A stretch of 64,000 bases of DNA from Tilletia caries. Lineage: Eukaryota; Basidiomycota; Exobasidiomycetes; Tilletiales; Tilletiaceae. The translations under genes and the position numbers were made by a program. Numbering within the stretch: position 1 is the first letter of the stretch; the number at the start of each line of letters is the position of its first letter. Where the stretch lies: positions 124,001 through 188,000 of the forward strand of contig JALUTQ010000028.1 of NCBI GenBank assembly GCA_032718865.1, in the 5' to 3' direction. Below the pieces are notes generated by a model. That model was not told the DNA's origin. It saw only the letters and a list, made by a program, of their open reading frames with translations, and searched no databases. Positions 20,653 through 29,870 of the stretch are shown here, piece by piece.

Positions 20653-23600
20653 TCATTCGTCCTCGCCGCTTTCATCGCTTTCCGAGTCTACACGTTCCCT
20701 TCGTGACCGTAGTCCCGCTTCCGCTGCCCTGAGGTCCTCGTCGCTGAGATCGAATCCGGGCTGCTCTGCTTGACGTTGACCATCTTCGTCCTCTTCAGAC
20801 TCTGGAACGGCACTGTTGTCCTGGTCCGCGTCCTGCTCGTTGGCCATCTCGAACACATCAACATCCCGCGTTCTGATGTCCCGAACCTTGCTTCTGAAAG
20901 CGTCCAGCGCGCCGCCGATGAGCTTGAGGTATCCGAGCTCAAGAAGATCATCGGCGTTCTTGCTTTCATCCCGGTGGGACCTGTTGACGGAGTCCCACAC
21001 TTGTCGGGCTTGTTGCATTGCTGACATCTTCTCTTTGGACGTCGACCCTTCTCCCTTCTCCTCCCCAGATGTCGTCCTCGTGGGCGGCCGACAGGTCGTA
21101 ATCCCATACGCTGTCGTGTCTCTGGCGACGAGCAAAATGTCGACCTGCTGCTTCCTTTTCCGCTTTCTTCGCTCACTCAGGCCGATTCCCAAACACAGTG
21201 TCACGCATTGAGAAAGTGTCTGGCCGGCGCCGACGAAGGCTGAAATCTTATCCTCCAATCGGACGATGACGTGGTCCGTAGCATGAGGTACATCATAGTC
21301 CTGCATGAGAGAATGAAAAGTGTCAGCGGACAGCGACCTGGTGTGAAATTCCACGTCTGAGGACCCAGCCAAACTCACTTTGATGCGGCCGTTGAGGATC
21401 TCCTGGTAGTGATCTGCTCCCTGCCACGAGCCAGCCTTCCCGCTCGTGTTCACAAGCTGTGCTGCACGTAAGGATTTTGCTATGCTGGGATGAACAGTAT
21501 CCTCCAGAATCCGGTCTAGGAGCAGAGATCCGTACTTCGTTTGGCCTGCTCCGTAGAAAGATTGGGCGAGAAACTTCTCCGTGGCAGCCATTCTTCCAAT
21601 GTCCCCATCCTGAACCGCAGCGCTGTATTCCCATCCCATCACACAGTCACGAAGAAACAGAACGGTGTTTACCCTGGCGCTGTCGCCAGCTGCCCTGGCA
21701 GTAGCGACCGCTTGTTGGGACATGTGCCGAGTATGCAAGTTGGCCATTGTGCGGAAAAGGTCTTGAGATGATGGGTTCCAAGTGTCGCTCGATTCGTCAT
21801 TCTCTTGCAGCTCCTTTCTAGAATGCCCAAATGAATCAGAAATGCCTCATGGTCACTGTAGAGTGCAGACCATCATCAGAGATACTCACTGTAGCATTGC
21901 GAGAAGCCGTCCTATCCAGACGCACCGCAACAGGCGCCATCCCTCCTCAAACTGCGGCTGCTTCATGTCGAGGTCCGTCTTCCCACGTCCGAGAGCTTGC
22001 CGCATACGCTCCAGAGATGTGGACCTATCCCTGTTGCTGTATTGTCGGAACATCATGTAAAGCCAGTTGAGGAGAAGATGCCATGGTCCGGAGACCGCAT
22101 AGATTCCTTCGAGTTGTCCCGACGGGTCTTGTTCCCAACGAGCGGCATGACATGCTGCATGGACATTCATGACCGTCAGCAGGTCGCCTGCGACGACAAG
22201 AGAATCTGTACCAGCTCCTTCTATCTTGAGCTCCGCTTTTGCACGTTTGAGGACCTCTTGAGTTCCCTCTATGGTACCCTCATTGACGTGCAGCAGCTTC
22301 ATCGGTACGGATGGCGTTTTGAATGGCGTTAGGGGCTGTATTGCGTGGATTTTGACCCTCCTTGACAGAGCTCCTCGTAGGGTCTTTGATCGTCTTTCCG
22401 ATATCTTCAGAAGCGGAAGCATTGCCTTGACCATGTGTATCTCGCAGGAGCGCCGCAAGAAGTCATCGTCCCCGAACGTCATGTCCATCGTCAACCGTTC
22501 TCGATCTAAGCGCAGTACTGTCTCAAGATCAGAGTGGGTAAGCGCGTGACATCCGGGAGAAACAGCAAACACAGTTCTGGTTGTGAGTGCAACGGGAGTA
22601 TTGGCTGCGGTTGTCTGTGTTGACGCATGGTGTACGGAGATGTTGATGTTGTCGAAAAGCAAGGTAGTCCGTCCAGGGTTGTCCTCCCGTAGCTGACACG
22701 CACGCTCCACAGCTCGGGAGGACATACCGTCCATCGCTCGGTGCACAGTGCGGTTCGAAACAATGATCCCGCAGCAGTTGAGGATGCGCATCGAAGCTGT
22801 CGGCACACGTTGTAGGCCGAAGACGATTCCCAAAGACATTTGAAATCGATTTGCCTGCTGCGTTCGTCCCGCGAGCACACAAGATGCAGCCGTCAGGATC
22901 CGCTGGTAGATAGGGGACGTGGCAGAAAGATGAAGATAGTCAGAGCCGGATATGCGGATTGGTGGCTAAATGCCAGACGTTAACAGACTCACTGCTTCTG
23001 TTCTACTCAACGCCTTCTCGTCCTCCTTGGTTCTGCTCCCCTCCTCATCATCATCCTCTCCGTCCTCTTCACCCTCTACTTCAACTCCTCTTTCCTCTTC
23101 GTCAACTTCCTGGCGTTGCTGCGGGGTGATGGCATTCTTGACTGCGTCGGACGTATCGTACGACGACCTCAGATCGGACATATGAGCCAAAAGAGTCATT
23201 GTTCGAGGCATAGTGTCGTTATAGAAAGATTGAATGTCTCGAAGATTGCCAGTCAACGCCTGCTCACTGGTCTCGTCGCTGAGGTCGGCGGTATGGGGGA
23301 CGCGAAGCCACTGGGACGATGCAGCTTTGGCGACTTCTCGAACGTACACGTCTTGTGAACGCTCCGCCATCGTATCGACAAAGCTCTTTCGTTGTTCCTC
23401 ATCGGCTCGAGATTCGACGGCGTCCCACACCTCGTTGACGAGCGTAGATGGCCCGTATGACGACAGATGCGTGTGGCTGCGCAGCCATTTCGTAGTGGTG
23501 AGCCTGACTGTTGGATTCGAAGAGCGTATAACACCTACCACGAATTGCTGGAAACTCAGATTATGTGCTTGAATTGTTTTGGTTATCTCAATGAGCTTAA

Positions 23601-23673
23601 GCTGATGCCGAGTTTGATCGTTCGACCCGTTCGGATGTGGTACTGATCCGGAAGGGGATGCAACATCTGTCAT
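20653..23673 (-). CDS. DUF6589-type protein, possible transposase-like enzyme
   Basis: The minus-strand exons are 22993-23673, 21890-22902, 21379-21817 and 20653-21300, summing to 2781 nt (926 aa) with all phases matching. The start is MTDVASPSGSVPHPNG. An acidic stretch (VEVEGEEDGEDDDEEG) precedes the core. The core contains TTLLFDNINISVHH, then VVAGDLLTVMNVHAACHAA, then GIYAVSGPWHLLLNWLYMMF, and later LRDCVMGWEYSAAVQDGDI with KFLAQSFYGAGQTKYGSLLL. The spaced DN, GDLLT and WH/FH motifs are what I associate with the fungal DUF6589 family, which is widespread in mushrooms and smuts, multicopy and of unknown function. The acidic C-terminus ends DSESDESGEDE. Multicopy occurrence and aspartate motifs suggest a mobile-element enzyme, which is inference. 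It is convergent with the RecQ-like helicase. Confidence 0.7.
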
Positions 23674-24433
23674 TGTATTGCTCGCTGCCTGTTTGCAAGA
23701 AAAAAATTGAAGAAACATAAGGGGTGAGAGGTCAACCATATTCTTGAGACGGGAATTGCAGCATAGAATCGAATATCGATAACGCACGATGACGGATGAA
23801 TTGTGATCAGCATCAGCGAGACAGCTGTCGAGAGAGTGGTAGAATGGAAAAAAAGAACATGAGTAATCAATAATGTCTGTCACGCCTTTGCCTTAACACA
23901 GAAAGAAACCCACTTACTCTCCCAAACCCCAATCCGTCACGACGTCTCCAAAGCAGGAAAACGATATTGGACCGAGCTTCAATGGCGTGCAGTATGAATT
24001 CCAACAGCAACTATCTGAGAGTGATTATAGACCATCGTCAGCGTGTGCGAAGGATTTAGAATAGACCAGATTCTCATTTGACACTCACTCAACGGAAATC
24101 ACGAGTCACGACACGCAAACAGAACCCACAGACCGCCCAAACCGCAGCGAGGACCAGGGCTACCGAGTTGTTTTGATTCTGCCTATCGTTATTGATGTAT
24201 GATGGGCGCGAGGGCATGTAGATTAGGCGAGGGACGCATAGAAGTAAGAACATAGGTCAGCTGTAGAGTCGTGACTTTGGCATGACGCCTGAAGGGGAGA
24301 AAAAGACAACACTCACGCGTCCAGGACTCGGCAAAACTAAGGCGACTAAGAAACTAAGACTATCCGACTAAGCCTTAGTCCCGACTAGACTAGACTATGA
24401 CTAAGGGTTTTTGGCATCCGACTATGACTATGA
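23674..24433. other. Interval ending in ACTAAG-type repeat
   Basis: The first 650 bp hold no gene that I can support beyond the probable 5' leader of the DUF6589 gene. From about 24345 the sequence changes to repeated ACTAAG and CGACTA words, into which LTR element 2 has inserted. Confidence 0.4.
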
Positions 24434-24438
24434 CTAAG

Positions 24439-24727
24439 TGTGCTGGTACCATATGGTGACCACCATGTGGCCAGTATCTTTGTGCTGGTACCATATGGTG
24501 ACCACCATGTGGCCAGTATCTTATCTTCCCATTCTTATCTCCTTTCCCTCTCTTTGCCACAATTCTTTGCATAGCAACACCAGTCCTCCACTTTCTCACG
24601 CATATTCCTCAGTCACATCTTTCACCCAGATCGCAGCACTCCCTTGTACTTAGTTTCCCTCGTCATTCATCACACTCTACTTGCTTTCACTTACTAGGTT
24701 GCCTATATTACAGGTACATCTAGTACA
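24439..24727 (+). repeat. 5' LTR of element 2, with internal 42-bp tandem duplication
   Basis: Two adjacent 42-bp copies (24439-24480 and 24481-24522) of a unit starting TGTGCTGGTACCATATGG open the LTR. The unit includes the palindrome ACCATATGGT. The rest is CT-rich. Confidence 0.85.
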
Positions 24728-24848
24728 TGGTGATGAGAGTAGTTTCGTTTCCCAACGCCTCATCAGCTGCGCGCAACGTGCCTTTGATCACTCTCCCTCC
24801 CTCACCCACCCTTCTTCTGCATTCCTTACCTTATTCTTCTTTTCCGCC

Positions 24849-26504
24849 ATGGGTCGCTCTTTCTACTTCCATCTCCACCTCATCCCCCTCACCGGCAGAA
24901 CCGACGGTCCCACCACATCTTGGCCGGCAGATGACAGCGGCCATTTTTTCATCGAGCCGTCTTCCAGTCCCGCAGCTCCTTCCACCTCCGAACTTCCTTC
25001 CAAGCAGGTTCGGATCAGCTTCTGCGCGGGCTCTTTCACTTTACACGATAGCGGTGACCGCAGTACCACACGCGTCAACGGCCGTTTCCTGGCCGCGGGC
25101 GCCTGCCGAGTCCTCGTACAGAACGACATCGTGGAGTTAGCCTGCACCGAAACCTCCTCCTCCTCCTCGTTCCGGCCCGCTCTCTCTTGCCGAGTCGACC
25201 TCCTAACTTCTTCATCTCCGTCGCTCGAGTTGCCTGGTCCGTATACCTTCAGTTCCTCCCAGCATGGCCCCCGGTATGCACAGCCACACGATCGGAGCCG
25301 AAGTCTTGATGACATGGCTCGGCACTTCAAGCTGTCGTCCTCCCCTTCGCCCTCTCGTCCTGCTCTCTTCACTTTCAGCGCCTGCACAGTTACGACTTCG
25401 CCACTCCTTCGTTCCATGTCCTCCGGACCGGATCCATCCACTTCCGGGCCCACATGTGCCTCGTCCGTCTCGTTCCGGTATGGCGACTTCATAGACGCGA
25501 CTCGTGTCATCGCCGGCAGCAGCAGCTCGTCCATTGCTCCCCCGGACACCTCTCCTAGCACGCGTTGCGCTGCCATCAGTCCACGCGTGCCTGCGGGGGT
25601 CGTTGACTCGGACTCCACAAACACTCCGGTCGTCGTGGCATCGAGCCTTCCAACTTCTTCGACCACCACAACCCCAGATTCATCCACCGATCATTACATT
25701 GCCACTCCGGATACTACAACGACCTCCCCTTTGACGACAGACGCATCCGAAGGGGCTTGCGCATCAACTTTGTCGTCCCTCAGTCCGAGCAGCACTTCGG
25801 TACTGACCTCGGGACTGGGCTCAGTACCGACTTCCTCCTGCCCCAAGTTTACGACAGATCTCGGTGCTTTCGCCTCTCCTGCCGCAACTGAAGCTTCCAA
25901 TACCCCCATCGGAGCAGTTGAGTCGCTACCCTGCACCCATGACGCATCCCGCGATGATATTGTCATTTCAGATCCTACCTCGACCTCGACGGCGACGTCC
26001 GACGCGAAGAGGCTGCATGCTGCGGAAGTCGCGATCGACCGCGTTCGGACCGCCTGGGTGGATGCTCGACGCTGGAGCCTGACGGAGCCGCCGGCATCAA
26101 CGCACCCATCGTCGCTTGCGGACGTAATTTCACGCGTAGGCAGGGAATGGATGCGGGCTCGATCGTTTCTCGCAGCGGAAGAGGGCGACTCATTCGGACG
26201 GTCACCTTGTCGACCGCATCACCATCTCCAACCCGCTGCTAATCATGGTTCTCCTGCAGAAGTGCTGGATGCGCTGCAGCCGCTTCACCTGCGTTCGCCA
26301 GAATACCAACCCGTCGCCGCCAACCGCTTCACACCTCAGCATCAACACGCGCCCATTGCTTCGGCAGTTCAGCCCCCGACGGTGGATGACGTCCTGAAGA
26401 CGGCTACGCCTTCCATCAATCTCACGCCACGCCAGCTGTTTCCGCATCCGACCCCATCACTTTCCATCGCATCAATTCTGCCCAGCATTCATTTTTTACC
26501 GTGA
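24849..26504 (+). CDS. FHA-like protein of LTR element 2 (551 aa)
   Basis: I chose the ATG at 24849 (context CCGCCATGG), because the frame is also open further upstream into the LTR. The N-terminus is MGRSFYFHLHLIPLTGR. An FHA-like segment at about residues 50-110 includes VRISFCAGSFTLHDSG, then TTRVNGRFLAAG and VLVQNDIVELAC, comparable with the element 1 protein. A serine/threonine-rich middle of about 270 residues follows. The C-terminal part has AIDRVRTAWVDARRWSL and ISRVGREWMRARSFLAAEE, which align with the paired W-AR motifs of element 1. It has no cysteine-histidine zinc knuckle, no aspartic protease and no polymerase motif. FHA domains read phosphothreonine, so a role in docking to host kinases or chromatin is possible, but this is speculation. 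It is the only protein of its element and its frame is intact. Confidence 0.7.
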   Translation: MGRSFYFHLHLIPLTGRTDGPTTSWPADDSGHFFIEPSSSPAAPSTSELPSKQVRISFCAGSFTLHDSGDRSTTRVNGRFLAAGACRVLVQNDIVELACTETSSSSSFRPALSCRVDLLTSSSPSLELPGPYTFSSSQHGPRYAQPHDRSRSLDDMARHFKLSSSPSPSRPALFTFSACTVTTSPLLRSMSSGPDPSTSGPTCASSVSFRYGDFIDATRVIAGSSSSSIAPPDTSPSTRCAAISPRVPAGVVDSDSTNTPVVVASSLPTSSTTTTPDSSTDHYIATPDTTTTSPLTTDASEGACASTLSSLSPSSTSVLTSGLGSVPTSSCPKFTTDLGAFASPAATEASNTPIGAVESLPCTHDASRDDIVISDPTSTSTATSDAKRLHAAEVAIDRVRTAWVDARRWSLTEPPASTHPSSLADVISRVGREWMRARSFLAAEEGDSFGRSPCRPHHHLQPAANHGSPAEVLDALQPLHLRSPEYQPVAANRFTPQHQHAPIASAVQPPTVDDVLKTATPSINLTPRQLFPHPTPSLSIASILPSIHFLP

Positions 26505-26658
26505 CTTTCAGATCCCACGCATCGATTTTTCCTTCGCGCGCAATGGCTTCCATTCTCCGCTACCTTCCCTTCTCATGCGCCTCTGCTCATCCATGCTCAC
26601 TGAGGTACCTCAGCTCCACCACTACGACTCGGGACAGTCGTCTTTTCTCGGTGGGGCA

Positions 26659-26947
26659 TGTGCTGGTACCATATGGTGACCACCATGTGGCCAGTATCTT
26701 TGTGCTGGTACCATATGGTGACCACCATGTGGCCAGTATCTTATCTTCCCATTCTTATCTCCTTTCCCTCTCTTTGCCACAATTCTTTGCATAGCAACAC
26801 CAGTCCTCCACTTTCTCACGCATATTCCTCAGTCACATCTTTCACCCAGATCGCAGCACTCCCTTGTACTTAGTTTCCCTCGTCATTCATCACACTCTAC
26901 TTGCTTTCACTTACTAGGTTGCCTATATTACAGGTACATCTAGTACA
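26659..26947 (+). repeat. 3' LTR of element 2
   Basis: This has the same length and, by eye, the same sequence as 24439-24727, including the 42-bp tandem duplication. Confidence 0.85.
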
Positions 26948-26952
26948 CTAAG

Positions 26953-27339
26953 GCCCCGCCAGGTCCGATTATAGTCGGTATTAGTCTGTTAGTCAGACCC
27001 TTTTTTGGGTTTTCGTCCGGGCTGAGATGCTTGGAAGGTCCTCCTTTGCATTCACAAACTATTTCGAGTCGTGCATTTCGAATTAGTAGGTACACATAAT
27101 TGTGACAGATATCTCAGACTAACATCCGACGATTCGTCGGATTAGTCCGAGAAATAGTTTGACTTGTCCGACATCTGTGATCTGACTAACATTCGCATTA
27201 GCCGAGTCTCTATTACATAATGTGTTATGTAGTTATGTACACAGCTTTCCGGGTGTGGTACCACGTCCACCTCTGCACGTCCGCTTGCGATTTGCGAACG
27301 GTACGGGGGTCATACTCTTTATACGACGATCTCAGTACC
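26953..27339. other. Remainder of the repeat hosting LTR element 2
   Basis: No ORF. It contains TTAGTCTGTTAGTCAG and several TCCGACGATTCGTCGGA-like short inverted words. It probably belongs to the same ACTAAG/CGACTA repeat seen at 24345-24438. Confidence 0.3.
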
Positions 27340-27640
27340 AGACTACCAGTATCCAGTGGCCAGTACTATTCTAGGAGTTAGGACTATACTAGGACTATAG
27401 CACCAGTGGTCAGTGCTATGCTACGACTATAGCAGGACTAAGTAGGAATATAGTAGGACTATAGAAGGACTATAGTAGGACTATAGTACCAGACTACCAG
27501 TGATATAGTTGGTGCTATAGTACTAGTGCTATAGTCATTACGATAGTAAGTATTACATTCGTACAGACAGAATTGCTATAGTAGGTGCTATAGGAGTGCT
27601 ATGGGAGATACTATAGTAGTGCTATAGTACTGTCTGTCCG
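27340..27640. repeat. Degenerate CTATAG array
   Basis: About 300 bp made of imperfect units such as GGACTATAGTA, GTGCTATAG and ACCAGACTACCAG. CTATAG or a one-base variant recurs about every 10-20 bp. No coding frame runs through it. Confidence 0.6.
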
Positions 27641-27664
27641 AAAATGGCTGCAAAAACAGTGTGA

Positions 27665-27726
27665 GAACGGCTCAAGAATGGCCTGTGATTCAGGATCTCG
27701 AATCACAGGCCATTCTTGAGCCGTTC
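27665..27726. repeat. Perfect 26-bp inverted repeat with 10-nt loop
   Basis: The arms are 27665-27690 and 27701-27726, starting GAACGGCTCAAGAATGGCCT, with the loop CAGGATCTCG. All 26 pairs match. It may be a hairpin of a small RNA, a terminator-like structure or a foldback element end. Confidence 0.7.
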
Positions 27727-27810
27727 CGCAGTATCGGCCGTAAGTCTCAAGACTATTTGTCGATCAATAGTCCCATAGTCGGACTTAGTCTAACTAAGAA
27801 AACTAATAGT

Positions 27811-28480
27811 CGCGTCCTCCGTACCGCGGAGGCTGACAGCGGAGGGGCGGACGGAGAAGTACCGCCAACGACTTGAACGCGGACGGAGGGCGGAGGGGTT
27901 TGAGGTTCCCGGACTTGAGCGCGGACGGAGGTGTCGACAGCCCCAACTTCGGCGGAGTTCCGGCGGAACTCCGCGCCTCCGCGCTTACTCCGCTCTGAGA
28001 CTGAAAACTCAGGGGTTACACAGGGTCTCACCTATTGAAGGGGTCTCAGAAGACGGAGTCTCGGGTTTCATATCACGTGATCTCTAGTCACACCGGAGTC
28101 TCAAGATTTGAGACCCCTCTTCAAATGATTTTTTTCGCCGAGTTAAGCAAGTAACTCCAAAGTCTGAGACCAAGACTTGGGTCAGCAAGTTGGGATCGCG
28201 GAGGCGCGGAACTCCGCCGGAACTCCGCCGGAGGAAGGCGGACGGAGGTTCCCTCCTTGGAAAACTCCGCCTACCCACCGCGGACGGAGGAGGCGGCCTC
28301 GGTGAGGACCACCCTGCTACGGCGGACGGAATGATACCGGCCTTGCCGACACCACTGTCTTGGGCGGACGGAATGATCCGCTCAAAAATGAGCGCGGAGT
28401 TTTGGCGGAGGTAGGCGGGCGGAGGCGCGGAGGCGCGGAGTTCCTCCGCGCCTTTCCTTAAGCGGCGAGGACGGCAGCCC
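27811..28480. repeat. CGGAG/CTCCG-rich repeat sequence
   Basis: The stretch is dominated by CGGAGG, GCGGAGTT, CCGCCGGAA and ACTCCGCC words on both strands, interrupted by a plainer segment at about 28000-28180. The same vocabulary fills the nested element at 30586-31364. It would fold strongly. I found no matching terminal repeats or target duplication here. Confidence 0.5.
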
Positions 28481-29626
28481 GCAACGGTGAGCAAGCGGCG
28501 AGGACAGCAGACCGCAGTCGATGACTGTTGTCTTGAGGTTTGATCTGGGTGGAGTGTGGACGAACCAGAAGCCATAGTCAGTACAAGGACAACGAGTTGA
28601 GCAGCATTGTCTTGACTCACAGTACACTGTACCGGTGCACAGGTATGGAGCGGTTGGTCTTCCTGTAGAGAGATGGGTCGTACTCGGTACTGGTCAGTGG
28701 TGAGCTCGTTGAGGTGGTGTTGCATGTCAGTATGAGATGCGGCGGTTGCCGTTCTCACTCAGACTCCGGAGATTTGTCACGAGACCGTCCTGCGGACGTC
28801 CCTGACCCGCAGGCGGGCTCAGCGAGACAATGCACGCACAACATCCAAGAACAAAGGGAGAGCGGGGCCAAGAGCATCAGAGGCCGAGCGCAGGCGGGAC
28901 ATATCGAACATCTAACGTGGTCCATATGTAGCAGCGAATTACATAACATACGAGCACGGTCACGGCGTTGCCTACCGCCTAAGTCCTGTGCGCTGATCGT
29001 TGATCCAGGCGCTGTCGCCTGCGCCTCAGCGTTCCATGCAATTCCTTCCATCATTTTCCTCGACCCAGAGGCTGCAGCGCTGCAAAGGATGCATGCCGCG
29101 ACCGAGGCACGGCTATGATGGCCAGATGAACCGAGAAGAGGAGCATGTTGCACTCGCCATCCGGCTGTCCGGTCTGGATGCTGGAACACGAGCCGGTTTC
29201 TCATGACGTGGAGGTCAAGGAGACGAAGGCAGGGTAGACGTGTCTGTGAAAACTGGAATGGAACTTGGGCTTTGTGTTGTTTCACGTGCGTGATGCTGTG
29301 ATCTCCATGCATTGTCCCGGGGGCCCGGGACTTAGCGGACGGCGAAGACGGAAGAATGTCCCCCATCACTTTAATAACCAACCAGCAGGAGGTCACTAAA
29401 TGGTAAATATCACTCACTCCTTACTAAACTTAGCCTGCCTGACGCGCGAATCGCGATCATCGTCGCGACGCGTCGATGTTTGGACCGCGTCTGACCAAGT
29501 CACTCGATCTGTTCTCCTTCCCCTTGTACACAAAAGATTCATGCCGATCTCGGGACCTGACATAAAGGATCTTTCGAGCCGGTAGTGGTGAAAATTGACA
29601 GAGTTCCTCCCGCGTGTCCCAGCATA
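28481..29626. other. Interval without a supported gene
   Basis: A minus-strand frame of 220 codons at 28755-29417 has no recognisable domain, no good start context and codon use unlike the neighbouring genes. I treat it as chance. A short tandem, AAGCGGCGAGGAC, occurs twice at about 28460-28510. Confidence 0.35.
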
Positions 29627-29870
29627 CAGTGGCGAGCAGAAATGGCCGCATGTTCTTAAGTAAACCATAAACACCACGAGAAAGACCACTCCAAAATAAC
29701 AAACCCATAGCCAACTATTGGGGCCGAGGAAAGCAACGTATCAAGGTTCTATGCTGGCATTTCCAGCTGTTGAATTCGACCGAGGACGTAGAAAAGTAGA
29801 AAAAGGGTTTGTTTGTTCATTCGGCCATTTTTGCACCAAGACCCACAGCCAGAGAGAAACACCAACAAAC

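Larger units (their letters stand above)
24439..26947 (+). mobile_element. LTR element 2 encoding an FHA-like protein, no gag-pol
   Basis: The element is 2509 bp with 289-bp direct terminal repeats at 24439-24727 and 26659-26947 that look identical. They begin TGTGCTGGTACC and end TCTAGTACA. The 5-bp target duplication is CTAAG (24434-24438 and 26948-26952). The primer-binding-type sequence TGGTGATGAGAGTAG (24728-24742) and the block ending CGGTGGGGCA (about 26620-26658) match those of element 1, although the LTRs themselves are different. The interior carries one open frame, 24849-26504. No reverse transcriptase or integrase could fit. It is inserted into ACTAAG-type repeat sequence. Confidence 0.88.

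Noticed and set aside
24681..24848. Upstream extension of the FHA-like frame into the 5' LTR of element 2
   Set aside because: The first ATG in good context is 24849, and the extension covers LTR and primer-binding sequence.
28755..29417. 220-codon minus-strand frame
   Set aside because: No domain, poor codon use, no splice support; treated as chance.
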